DNA of 64,000 bases, from contig NZ_JAHLPZ010000009.1 in assembly GCF_018918185.1 (NCBI RefSeq), positions 1-64,000 of the forward strand, given 5' to 3'. Position 1 is the stretch's first letter. The number at the start of each line of letters is the position of its first letter. The notes beneath the pieces were generated by a model that ran no database searches, was not told the DNA's origin, and worked only from the letters and a program-made list of their open reading frames with translations. Shown in pieces: positions 54,692 through 62,641 of this stretch. The translations under genes were made by a program, and so were the position numbers. This DNA is from Eubacterium sp. MSJ-21 (GTDB taxonomy: Bacteria; Bacillota; Clostridia; Lachnospirales; Lachnospiraceae).

Positions 54692-56092
54692 ATGAGACAT
54701 GAGATTATTCGGATGGAACATGTGAATATCAGCAGACCGGGCAGGCATGAGATTGAAGATTTGAATCTGATTATCTGCCGTGGGTACAGCATGGGAGTTG
54801 CAGACGTGGAAAACAGCAAGGAGATACTGGCGGATTTTTTCGAGGGGAAAGGAACGCTCGCAAGAGGACGGATTTACCTTGATGGGGAACCATGGAAGCC
54901 GGAAGGAAAACGGGATTTTGAGGATGCCGGTATTTTTGTGATATCAAAAGACTCGGCATATATGGATTCACTCGATGTCAGCGAGAATCTTTTTTTGTTA
55001 CGAAGAAACAGCCTGCGTAAAATCCGGTTGAATGAAAAGGCATTGCATATACAGGGACGGGCACTGCTTGAAAAATACGATCTGCCTTATGCGGCAGATG
55101 AACATAGCAGCCATCTGAAGAACGGAGACCGTATTCTGATCGGGATGGTACGCGCAATCACACAGGGGGCGCGTATTCTTGTTTTGCGGGAGATTGTGGC
55201 GTGTTTTCCGGGAGAAGAACGCCGGAAGCTGAGACAGTTTGTGAACCGGTTGAAGCAGGACGGGATTACGGTTATATCGATTGATAACCGGGCAGATTTC
55301 ACGGATCCTTTCTTTGATGAAGTGATTTTGTTCCGGCATCATACCATCTACAAAAAGATCTGTCAAAACGAAGATACATGGATGATCGACGTGATATTAA
55401 AACGCGGTCTGGAGGCGGCAGATACCGCCATACCGGAAGCACGTGCTGCCAGTGGAAAACCACAGCTAAAGCCGGTGGATTTTTTCGTGTGGGAGACGTT
55501 CCGGGATGGCAGCTGGCAGCCGCAGATTTCGATGCGGGCAGGGGAAATCCTTGCGGCACTCGGTACCCCCGGACAGGTGGATGGTGTCTGGTCGGACATC
55601 CTTCATTCCAATGCCGTACAGTCGCGGCTTGAGTTAGATGGCGAGATCATCGCCTACAAAAACATACAGGAGCTTATGAAGCACCGGATTGCGCTTATGG
55701 AGTATGGAAACCATACGGAAATCTGCGAGAATCTGACCAACGAGGAAAACATTCTTCTCCCGACATATCCACGCATATGTTCAGCATTCGGGTTTTATCA
55801 GAAGCAGCAAAAGTATATATTGGAAGACAATTTCCTGGGATTGGACAGGCGGGACATCGAGCTGCTGAACCCTGAGACAGAAGCCTGGAAAATAGGAATC
55901 TATCGTTATAAGCTGTTTCATCCGTGTGTGCTGATCCTGAAAAACATGCTGCAAAATCTAAACGTCCGGGAGGTCGCATGGCTGAAACGGGAATTGCGGG
56001 AGATCGTGGGAAGAGGAAGCAGCGTCCTTCTGCTCGAAAACGAGAGTAAAGTCTGTGTGGATGTTGCGGACCGGCTGGAGGTGATAGCTTGA
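54692..56092 (+). CDS. Catalytically dead RbsA-like double ABC domain protein
   Basis: 466 residues that align in order with RbsA/MglA sugar ATPases, yet without catalytic motifs. In NBD1 the P-loop place reads GVADVENSKEILAD, Walker B reads ARILVLREIVACF, and the H-loop reads SIDNRADF. In NBD2, GEILAALGTPGQVDGVWSDI stands for Walker A and PCVLILKNMLQN for Walker B. The signature is reduced to HLKNGDRILIGMVRAIT. It cannot hydrolyse ATP by the usual route; a regulatory or scaffold role is inferred. It overlaps the permease gene by 4 bases. Confidence 0.8.
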   Translation: MRHEIIRMEHVNISRPGRHEIEDLNLIICRGYSMGVADVENSKEILADFFEGKGTLARGRIYLDGEPWKPEGKRDFEDAGIFVISKDSAYMDSLDVSENLFLLRRNSLRKIRLNEKALHIQGRALLEKYDLPYAADEHSSHLKNGDRILIGMVRAITQGARILVLREIVACFPGEERRKLRQFVNRLKQDGITVISIDNRADFTDPFFDEVILFRHHTIYKKICQNEDTWMIDVILKRGLEAADTAIPEARAASGKPQLKPVDFFVWETFRDGSWQPQISMRAGEILAALGTPGQVDGVWSDILHSNAVQSRLELDGEIIAYKNIQELMKHRIALMEYGNHTEICENLTNEENILLPTYPRICSAFGFYQKQQKYILEDNFLGLDRRDIELLNPETEAWKIGIYRYKLFHPCVLILKNMLQNLNVREVAWLKRELREIVGRGSSVLLLENESKVCVDVADRLEVIA

Positions 56093-56997
56093 AGACTGTG
56101 CGGCCATTTTTTGATAAATATCATATGGAAATCGGAAATATAGTGTTGATCCTGGTTCTTGCTATTGCGTTGTTCCCCAGACTTTCTGCAGACTATGTGC
56201 TGCATCAGTTTGTGATTATCGTACTGTTGACGATGGGACTCTCGCTCGAGATGCTGAGCGGTGTTTTGGATTTCGCATTTATGGCGGAAATCGCAATGAC
56301 GACGTGCCTGGGCGGACTATGCCTGCGGGCAGGGTTTCCGGTCTGGGTGAGCTTAACGGTTATGATACTGGCACAGATGCTGTTCGGGATGACAAAGGGA
56401 CTTCTGATCGGAAAAATCCGTGTAAACCCTATTTTGCTGACCTTCATTTTGCAGCAGATCTATCAGGGGATAGCTGCCGTGTTCGGGGATGCAATACAGG
56501 CACCAATCTCGAAGAATTACTATGGTTCCTATACGTTCTGGATGATTTTTTCCGGTATTGCAGTTGTAATCTACGTGTTCCTGCAGTTCCTGCTTACACA
56601 TACATATTATGGGAAATACGTACGGATGCTGGGAGAAAATGAAACCTCGGTCAAAAACAGCGGAATCCGTTTTGATATGTGCCGCATGATTATCTGTGGA
56701 ATCAGTGGTATTGTATTTGCCCAGGTGGCAATGATCTTTTTGTTCATCACCAATGGCGGCAGTGCCGGTATTGGCAGGAGATACCTGTATCCGGTAATTG
56801 CGGCAGCGTGTCTTGGCGGAATAAACTTTCTAAAAGGAAAAGGGAACCTGCGCGGCACTGTTTTGGGCAGTCTGTCCATGGTGCTTCTTCTGAATCTGTC
56901 AGCGGGGCTTTCTCTTTACAGCTATTTTTCTTATATCTGGGAAATCGCAATTCTTGTAATTGCGGTGGTTATTTTCGCAAGGGAGAGAAAGAACTGA
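56089..56997 (+). CDS. RbsC-type sugar ABC transporter permease
   Basis: 302 residues, eight to nine hydrophobic helices of the BPD_transp_2 family, with the family loop LTHTYYGKYVRMLGENETSVKNSGI before FDMCRMIICGISG, and GGINFLKGKGNLRGTVLGS. Start is TTG 56089 with GGAGGTG 5 bases before it, coupled to the dead ATPase. Membrane half of a ribose/galactose-like uptake system. Confidence 0.92.
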   Translation: MKTVRPFFDKYHMEIGNIVLILVLAIALFPRLSADYVLHQFVIIVLLTMGLSLEMLSGVLDFAFMAEIAMTTCLGGLCLRAGFPVWVSLTVMILAQMLFGMTKGLLIGKIRVNPILLTFILQQIYQGIAAVFGDAIQAPISKNYYGSYTFWMIFSGIAVVIYVFLQFLLTHTYYGKYVRMLGENETSVKNSGIRFDMCRMIICGISGIVFAQVAMIFLFITNGGSAGIGRRYLYPVIAAACLGGINFLKGKGNLRGTVLGSLSMVLLLNLSAGLSLYSYFSYIWEIAILVIAVVIFARERKN

Positions 56998-57167
56998 AAA
57001 TCCTCTCCCTAAATCCGAAACTTGTCCGATTGTGGGAAGGGCAGATCCTCCATATAATAAAACCATCAGATAGATACATCGAAATGATCCCACCGGAAGC
57101 CGGACGTGCTTTTGCCATTTCCCTGTATCTGACGGAAGAAAAAACAAAGAAAATGAGGAGGAAATGA
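56994..57167 (+). CDS. Possible small protein with CTG start
   Basis: Frame of 57 codons, LKILSLNPKLVRLWEGQI at the start, ending EEKTKKMRRK just before the binding-protein ribosome site. CTG overlaps the permease stop (CTGA) and has GGGAG 9 bases before. Composition looks protein-like, but a CTG start is rare; TTG at 57030 is an alternative. May also be untranslated spacer. Confidence 0.3.
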   Translation: MKILSLNPKLVRLWEGQILHIIKPSDRYIEMIPPEAGRAFAISLYLTEEKTKKMRRK

Positions 57168-57169
57168 CT

Positions 57170-58129
57170 ATGAAAAAACGAAAGAGATTGTTTGGTATTT
57201 TGTTGGCAGTAGTTATGACAGTAGCAATGATGACAGGATGTTCCGCAGGAAAGGGCGGCACATCCGGAAGTGGAGTAAAGGTAGGATTCCTGGCGCCGAC
57301 ACTCCAGACGGAGTTTATGATTGGAATCGATGAGAAGCTTCACGAGGAATGTGACAATCGTGGATGGGATTATGTATCTGCAAGCTTCGATAACGATTCG
57401 GCAGCAGCCGTATCTGCAATCGAGAACATGGTAACCGGAAATTGTAATTACATCGTAGCGATGGTATCCGATACATCCTGTGACGATGCGCTCAGGGCAG
57501 CACAGGAAAAGGGCGTCAAGATCATTGAATGTGGTGTTGAGACAGCAGTACATGATCTCGTGCTCAAAACTGACCAGTATTCTATCGGAACACAGATCGG
57601 TGATATGGCAGCAGACTGGCTGAACAGCCAGCTCGGCGGCGAAGGAAACATCGTAGTATATACAACCTATCAGAATCAGGACATGCAGGATCGTGGACAG
57701 GGTATCCAGGATGCAATCAAGGAGAAAGCTCCGAATGTCAATATTCTGGAAGTCGTTGATATCGGTAAGGATGTTGTAGGATCCGGAACAACAACGACAG
57801 AGACGATGCTTCAGAAATATTCGAACCTGAACGGAATCGTGTGCTATGGTGATGCGGCAGCGGTAGAATCTGTCGAGGCAGTGAAGGCAGCAGGCAAGGA
57901 CAACGAAAACTTCGGCGTATTCGCCTGTGACGGTACAAATCAGGCTTTGAAGGGTATCAATGACGGAACATGCATGCGAGGTACGATGTACTTCGAGGCG
58001 CTTGGAAGTGTCGTAGCGAAATATATCCAGGAGTTGGTTGACGGCAAGACATTTGATGCGGCAATCGAAACTCCGATCCACGCAGTAACAAAGGCAAATA
58101 TCGCAGATTACTATAAAGCAGACAAATAA
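57170..58129 (+). CDS. Sugar ABC transporter substrate-binding lipoprotein
   Basis: 319 residues. Lipoprotein signal with lipobox MMTGC and a type 1 periplasmic-binding fold (VGFLAPTLQTEFMIGIDEKL; NCNYIVAMVSDTSCDDALRAAQEKGVKII; NGIVCYGDAAAVESVEAVKAAGK). ATG 57170 lies 8 bases after AGGAGG, better than the ATG at 57164. Ligand probably a sugar, by family. Confidence 0.92.
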   Translation: MKKRKRLFGILLAVVMTVAMMTGCSAGKGGTSGSGVKVGFLAPTLQTEFMIGIDEKLHEECDNRGWDYVSASFDNDSAAAVSAIENMVTGNCNYIVAMVSDTSCDDALRAAQEKGVKIIECGVETAVHDLVLKTDQYSIGTQIGDMAADWLNSQLGGEGNIVVYTTYQNQDMQDRGQGIQDAIKEKAPNVNILEVVDIGKDVVGSGTTTTETMLQKYSNLNGIVCYGDAAAVESVEAVKAAGKDNENFGVFACDGTNQALKGINDGTCMRGTMYFEALGSVVAKYIQELVDGKTFDAAIETPIHAVTKANIADYYKADK

Positions 58130-58139
58130 AGATTGCAAA

Positions 58140-58174
58140 AAGAATGCCTCTGGTGAATCATCGGAGGCATTCTT
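58140..58174 (+). other. Hairpin between binding-protein and ATPase genes
   Basis: AAGAATGCCTC (58140-58150) pairs with GAGGCATTCTT (58164-58174), 11 bp perfect, with no T-run after it. Such hairpins after binding-protein genes often protect the upstream mRNA and give it a higher dosage. Confidence 0.6.
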
Positions 58175-58192
58175 AGAAAGGGGATGAACTCT

Positions 58193-59692
58193 GTGAAAAA
58201 CATACTGAGTGTAAAAAATATCGTAAAAACATATCCCGGCGTTATCGCAATCAATGATGTATCGTTCGATGTAGAAGAAGGTGAGATCCACGCTCTGATC
58301 GGTGAAAACGGAGCAGGAAAATCAACCCTGATCAAGGTATTGTCGGGAGCAATTGTTCCGGATTCCGGAACGATTGAGCTGGAAGGCAAACAATACAACC
58401 AGATGACACCGAAGCTTGCAAAAGATCTGGGAATTGAGGTCATCTATCAGGAATTTACGCTGGTGCCGGGCATCAGCGCAGCGGAAAATGTATTTCTCGG
58501 TGACAAGACGAAGCCAGGTGCGTTCTGCGACATCAAAGATCGCGAAGCGCGTGCGAAGAAAATATTTGATGACCTTCGGGTAGATATTGATGTATCCCGA
58601 CAGGTAAAGACAATGTCACCGGCGCATCAGCAGCTTGTCGAAATTGCGAAGGCAGTCAGCCGGAATGTAAAGATTCTGATTATGGATGAGCCGACTGCAC
58701 CATTGACGGTCAGCGAGGTAGAGACGCTGTTTCGTATTGTGCGGGAATTAAAAGCAAAAGGTGTGACGATCATCTTTATCTCCCACCGGTTGGAGGAGCT
58801 GTTCGAGCTTGCGGACCGCGTAACGGTTATGCGGGATGGCTGCTATGTCGGTACAGAAAATATAAAAGACATCGACAGGCAGAAGCTGATCACGATGATG
58901 GCAGGCCGTGAACTCAAGGAATCGTATCCGTCGCGTATCAGTCAGATCGGCGAGGAAGCATTGCGGGTAGAGCATCTGACAGGAAATGGAGACCATGATA
59001 TTTCGTTTACCCTGCATCGGGGAGAAATCCTTGGATTTGCCGGACTGGTTGGCGCCGGCCGTACCGAGCTGATGCGGGTAATCTATGGTGCTGATCCGAT
59101 TGAAAGCGGAAAGATTTTTGTAAATGGCAAGGAAACAAATATCCGTACATGTCAACAGGCAATCCGGCATGGAATCGGATATATCCCGGAGGACCGGAAG
59201 GCGCATGGCGCATTTCTCCGGATGAGCATCAAATGGAATGTCGTCGTAAATAACCTGCGTGGCATCTCCAAAGGACCATTCGTTGATGAGAAGCTGGAAA
59301 ACCGGATTGCCGAGGATTATGAGGAGAAATTCCAGATCAAGACACCATCCCTCGAGCAAAGGGTGGAGAATCTCTCGGGCGGTAATCAGCAGAAGGTTGT
59401 AATCGCAAAGACACTTGCAGCAAACAGTGAAATCATCATCTTTGATGAACCGACGCGGGGAATTGATGTCGGTGCCAAGCAGGAGATTTACAAACTGATG
59501 AATCAGCTTGCCGGTGAAGGGAAGGCAATCATTATGGTAAGCTCGGATATGCCGGAGCTTTTGGGTATGTCTGACCGGATTATCACCATCTACGAGGGCA
59601 GGAAGACCGGAGAGCTTGCGAAATCAGAATTCGACCAGAACTATATTCTGGATTTAGCATCAGGAGGCGAGGAACATGGAAAAAACAAGTAA
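58193..59692 (+). CDS. RbsA/MglA-type sugar ABC transporter ATPase
   Basis: 499 residues; two complete-looking ABC domains. NBD1 has Walker A GENGAGKSTLIKVL, a signature region TMSPAHQQLVEIAKAV, Walker B ILIMDEPTAPL and H-loop ISHRLEEL; NBD2 has the family's altered P-loop GLVGAGRTELMR, signature LSGGNQQKVVIAKTL and IIIFDEPTRGIDVG. Start taken as GTG 58193, with AAAGGGG 9 bases before; ATG 58184 touches that site. It is the active energy unit for the operon. Confidence 0.94.
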   Translation: MKNILSVKNIVKTYPGVIAINDVSFDVEEGEIHALIGENGAGKSTLIKVLSGAIVPDSGTIELEGKQYNQMTPKLAKDLGIEVIYQEFTLVPGISAAENVFLGDKTKPGAFCDIKDREARAKKIFDDLRVDIDVSRQVKTMSPAHQQLVEIAKAVSRNVKILIMDEPTAPLTVSEVETLFRIVRELKAKGVTIIFISHRLEELFELADRVTVMRDGCYVGTENIKDIDRQKLITMMAGRELKESYPSRISQIGEEALRVEHLTGNGDHDISFTLHRGEILGFAGLVGAGRTELMRVIYGADPIESGKIFVNGKETNIRTCQQAIRHGIGYIPEDRKAHGAFLRMSIKWNVVVNNLRGISKGPFVDEKLENRIAEDYEEKFQIKTPSLEQRVENLSGGNQQKVVIAKTLAANSEIIIFDEPTRGIDVGAKQEIYKLMNQLAGEGKAIIMVSSDMPELLGMSDRIITIYEGRKTGELAKSEFDQNYILDLASGGEEHGKNK

Positions 59693-59732
59693 TAAATTTA
59701 TAACTTTTTATAATGTTTTTTGTATCAAGTGA
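59676..59732 (+). pseudogene. Second sugar permease, truncated by mobile element
   Basis: CAGGAGG (59661-59667) is followed 8 bases later by ATG 59676, overlapping the ATPase stop by 17 bases, as expected for the next operon gene. The frame reads MEKTSNKFITFYNVFC, a plausible start of an RbsC-like permease, then hits TGA at 59730, where sequence character changes to AT-rich element DNA. The rest of the gene would be on the far side of the element, outside the window. Confidence 0.6.
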
Positions 59733-59740
59733 ATACAAAA
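59718..59740. other. Candidate attachment site at element end
   Basis: TTTTGTAT (59718-59725) and ATACAAAA (59733-59740) form perfect 8-bp inverted arms around a 7-base spacer CAAGTGA, the layout of a tyrosine-recombinase core site. It lies at the permease/element junction. Confidence 0.45.
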
Positions 59741-59914
59741 CATATAAAATCAAAACGATTAGTGCTTCATACGCTCAATACAGATTATGAATACATAGAT
59801 TGCGTTAAGCGAGGACGAAACCCTAAATATGAAACAAAAACAATTCATGGGTATGCCGAAGCATTTATAAATCTAATCGAAGCACCGATTGTTGTCAATG
59901 GAAAAGTGATTTAA
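59720..59914 (+). CDS. Small ORF at element end
   Basis: A frame of about 60 residues beginning in the junction itself; likely start GTG 59729 or later. Lys/Asn/Tyr-rich (YEYIDCVKRGRNPKYETKTI) and not recognised. No clear ribosome site is seen upstream, but a terminator follows right after its stop, which suggests it is transcribed. Confidence 0.4.
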   Translation: MYQVNTKHIKSKRLVLHTLNTDYEYIDCVKRGRNPKYETKTIHGYAEAFINLIEAPIVVNGKVI

Positions 59915-59920
59915 GTCACT

Positions 59921-59946
59921 AAGGCTGATTAAGTTCAGCCTTTTTT
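59921..59946 (+). terminator. Intrinsic terminator in element
   Basis: AAGGCTGA (59921-59928) pairs with TCAGCCTT (59935-59942), loop TTAAGT, then T-run. Confidence 0.85.
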
Positions 59947-60022
59947 ATTTGTCACGAAGGGCTATTTAATTATAACAAGCGGTAGTATGTCCGCCGATTA
60001 AAAGCAAAGGAGAATAAACATT

Positions 60023-60355
60023 ATGAAGAAACTTAATTTATTTCAGCAATTCAATTTTGGAGCATGGGCGAAAGACAAGCAATTTATGATTCAATCTATC
60101 AAGTGGAATGACAAAAAAGGGTGTGTCAGTATTGATGTAATCATCACGGAAGACAATACCGATTATGGAGATGAAAACGTCAGCAACATCTTTGAAAAAT
60201 TCAAGGTTCATCTAATTAAAGATACCGATGAAGATGATGTCGAAAAATATCATATTAGAGACAAAATCATTTTCAAGAATATCGGCAAATGTAGTGTATG
60301 GGGAGACTATGCAAGTCAGCTTTCTGTTGAAGCAATTATTGAGGTGGTAGAATGA
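60023..60355 (+). CDS. Element-borne small protein before FtsK-like gene
   Basis: 110 residues, beta-rich and charged: MKKLNLFQQFNFGAWAKDKQ start, an acidic stretch (ITEDNTDYGDENV), end AIIEVVE. Good site AAAGGAG 12 bases before ATG. It overlaps the translocase gene by 4 bases. Position recalls the small orf22/orf23 proteins ahead of orf21 in Tn916, but sequence similarity is not claimed. Confidence 0.6.
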   Translation: MKKLNLFQQFNFGAWAKDKQFMIQSIKWNDKKGCVSIDVIITEDNTDYGDENVSNIFEKFKVHLIKDTDEDDVEKYHIRDKIIFKNIGKCSVWGDYASQLSVEAIIEVVE

Positions 60356-61599
60356 TAATCAGTAAGCGTAAGTATTACTGTAACTTTCTTCTATGTATGT
60401 TGGTTGTGGGCGTACTTTTATTTATGAGTGCGCCTATCGCCAATAAATATTTATTTCATATTAGCATAGTGAATGATATATGCCGATATGCGATCATTAT
60501 GGAAGGCATAATCATAGTTGCGGTAATCACAATCATATTGATAAAAAATCGAGGACTTAAAAATTTCATAAGCAATCGTATTTTACTATCGCATATAGAA
60601 AGTAATCTAATTTCTGTAGGTGCATACATAAAACAAGATGATAAAGTATTTGTTGAACTTCCGAGAATCAAAATCAAAAAAGGCATTATAAAAATAAGCC
60701 TGAAAAATCTAAGGATTCGTACAATCATTGAAAGATATTTAGACTCATTTTCTACTGCTCTTCCTGAGCGGTACATTGTTGAGGACTATTTTATTTCACA
60801 AAACAATGCCGAAGTAATTATTGTCTATGAAGATATGAAAAATTATAGGCCTGAACAATATGCACTTTATGATTATGTAAGTAAGATAAAATCAATGGAT
60901 TTGCTATCGTTATATTTTGATAAAAAGCATATCGTATCTTTAAGAGACTATCCTCATTTTTTAATAAGCGGTCAATCGGGTAGCGGAAAATCATATCTTG
61001 CAAATCAAATAGTCGTTCAAGCAATTATTAAAGGGTATGAAGTCGTAATATTAGACCCAAAGCGTTCCTATGGCTTATATCGGGACTTTGCTGATTATAG
61101 TTATGAATTAGATGATATCGTATCAAAATTAAAATCTGTGGAATCTGAGATGTCTGAGAGGATGAAACAATTACAACCGGAGTTAGATAAAAAACCGAAT
61201 GTTCTTGCGGTTGATGTAGGATTCAAACCAATGCTTGTTGTAATTGAGGAATACATCTCATTGATATCTTCACTTGATAAGAAGCAAAAAGAGGAAGTCG
61301 AACGCATTGTTAAAAATCTGAGTGTGCTTGCAAGACAGAGCAACATTCATATTTTAATGGTAATGCAGGCGGCGGGCACAGAAAATATAAATGCAACTAC
61401 GAGAAGCAATCTTACAAAGATTCTTTTAGGAAATGCACAATCTAATATTTTGACTGCTACTTTTGGAACTGGTGCAGACATACCAAATGTTCATAGTAAA
61501 ATGAGCAAAGGTGAAGGCTTGATACAACTTGATAGAATTACAATGCTCAGAGTACCAAAGATTGATGATATAGAAAGTTTTAAGGAAGTAATCGGCTGA
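60352..61599 (+). CDS. FtsK/SpoIIIE-like conjugative DNA translocase
   Basis: 415 residues. Two N-terminal transmembrane helices (about 8-30 and 45-65), then the motor: Walker A SGQSGSGKSYLANQ, VVILDPKRSYGLYRDF, Walker B PMLVVIEEYISLISSL and LARQSNIHILMVMQAAG. This is the Tn916 Orf21/TcpA type of coupling protein that moves ssDNA in Gram-positive conjugation. Confidence 0.9.
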   Translation: MIISKRKYYCNFLLCMLVVGVLLFMSAPIANKYLFHISIVNDICRYAIIMEGIIIVAVITIILIKNRGLKNFISNRILLSHIESNLISVGAYIKQDDKVFVELPRIKIKKGIIKISLKNLRIRTIIERYLDSFSTALPERYIVEDYFISQNNAEVIIVYEDMKNYRPEQYALYDYVSKIKSMDLLSLYFDKKHIVSLRDYPHFLISGQSGSGKSYLANQIVVQAIIKGYEVVILDPKRSYGLYRDFADYSYELDDIVSKLKSVESEMSERMKQLQPELDKKPNVLAVDVGFKPMLVVIEEYISLISSLDKKQKEEVERIVKNLSVLARQSNIHILMVMQAAGTENINATTRSNLTKILLGNAQSNILTATFGTGADIPNVHSKMSKGEGLIQLDRITMLRVPKIDDIESFKEVIG

Positions 61600-61899
61600 T
61601 GTGTCGCAGACTGACATTAGCCGATAAAAAGCTAAAATAATGGTATATTTGTATATTTTAAGGTTGTAAAATCCGAGGATGCTTTATATAATATAATTTG
61701 AATAAATAGATACATTTGAGTTATCACTCCTTATCACTCCTTATCACTCCTTATCACTCCTTATCACTCCTTATCACTCAAATTCTTGTATATTGTATAT
61801 ACAAAAATAGTAGATAATGATGTAAGCCACAAAACACAATAATACAAGATTCCGTAGTAAAGATAAGAAGTGCTCAAAAAAGATGAAAGGATGAAGAAA
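61600..61899. other. AT-rich intergenic region before lipoprotein
   Basis: No gene. Holds a 10-bp tandem repeat array (61721-61780) and AT-rich flanks. A plausible -10 region is not clear. Confidence 0.6.
61721..61780. repeat. Six tandem 10-bp repeats (TTATCACTCC)
   Basis: Five exact copies of TTATCACTCC at 61721-61770 and a sixth, TTATCACTCA, to 61780. The array is bounded by TTTGAG on the left and CTCAAA on the right. A ten-base period equals about one helical turn, so bound proteins would line up on one face. Confidence 0.95.
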
Positions 61900-62589
61900 A
61901 TGAAAAAATTCAAAAGTCTTGCAAGCACACATATTAGAAAAATAGCAATTCTTCTTGTAATGTCCACTTTGTCATCTACTATACTTTGTAGCTGTGGCGA
62001 TGACAAAAATTCTACACAGATTGAGACTACTACTCAGAAGCCTGAGGAGACTACTACTCAGAAGTCTGATGAAGTTAAAGACGAAAAGACTGAGCGTCAG
62101 AATCAGGATGCAGATCCTACTGAAGCTACAACTCAGGAGACTAATGACACCAAGCCTTCTACTCAGCATACAAATCAGTCAACTGAACCTACAACTCAGG
62201 CTCATGTACATAACTTTAAGTCTGAAACCTACTACACTACAGAAACTCAAACAGTTCACCATGACGCAGTAACCCATACAGTCCACCACGAAGCTGTAAC
62301 TCATCAGGAAACAAAATATAAAACAGAAACCATTGAAAGATCTGGCTATATGTGTAGTGATGGAGCATTCTTTGAAAATGAGGTTGATGCAGCTAGGTAT
62401 GCTGATGAGCATTTACTTAGTTATTTTTCTTGTAAGACAACAGAGACAGTTCAGGTACCTTATACTGAAACAGTTGTTGATCAGGCTGCATATGATGAAA
62501 CAATCACAGATAAACCTGCATGGGATGAAACAGTTGAAGTTCAGGTTCCTCACACAAGAAATGTATGTTCTTGCGGAGCTACTGAGTAA
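61900..62589 (+). CDS. Element-borne Thr/Gln-rich repeat lipoprotein
   Basis: About 229 residues. Lipoprotein signal with lipobox-like LCSC (positions about 31-34), a long Thr/Gln/Glu linker with repeated TTQKPEETTTQK, then paired repeats VHHDAVTHTVHHEAVTHQET and VDQAAYDETITDKPAWDETV, ending in a CSCG motif. The second repeats (AYDETV-like) resemble stalk modules of Gram-positive surface proteins. ATG 61900 has AAAGG 9 bases before; GTG 61870 is possible. Likely cargo exposed on the cell surface. Confidence 0.7.
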   Translation: MKKFKSLASTHIRKIAILLVMSTLSSTILCSCGDDKNSTQIETTTQKPEETTTQKSDEVKDEKTERQNQDADPTEATTQETNDTKPSTQHTNQSTEPTTQAHVHNFKSETYYTTETQTVHHDAVTHTVHHEAVTHQETKYKTETIERSGYMCSDGAFFENEVDAARYADEHLLSYFSCKTTETVQVPYTETVVDQAAYDETITDKPAWDETVEVQVPHTRNVCSCGATE

Positions 62590-62611
62590 TCTAAGAAAAT
62601 TCAACTATACT

Positions 62612-62641
62612 GGAGCTTGGAGAAATCTAAGCTCCTTTTTT
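62612..62641 (+). terminator. Intrinsic terminator after lipoprotein
   Basis: GGAGCTT (62612-62618) pairs with AAGCTCC (62629-62635), then a T-run. Confidence 0.85.

Noticed and set aside
56969-58291. 440-codon minus-strand frame opposite the binding-protein gene
   Set aside because: Antisense of a clear lipoprotein gene; composition (Cys, Ile, Tyr, His) is not protein-like.
61721-61780. CRISPR array
   Set aside because: Repeats are 10 bases long and directly abutting, without spacers, and no cas genes are near.
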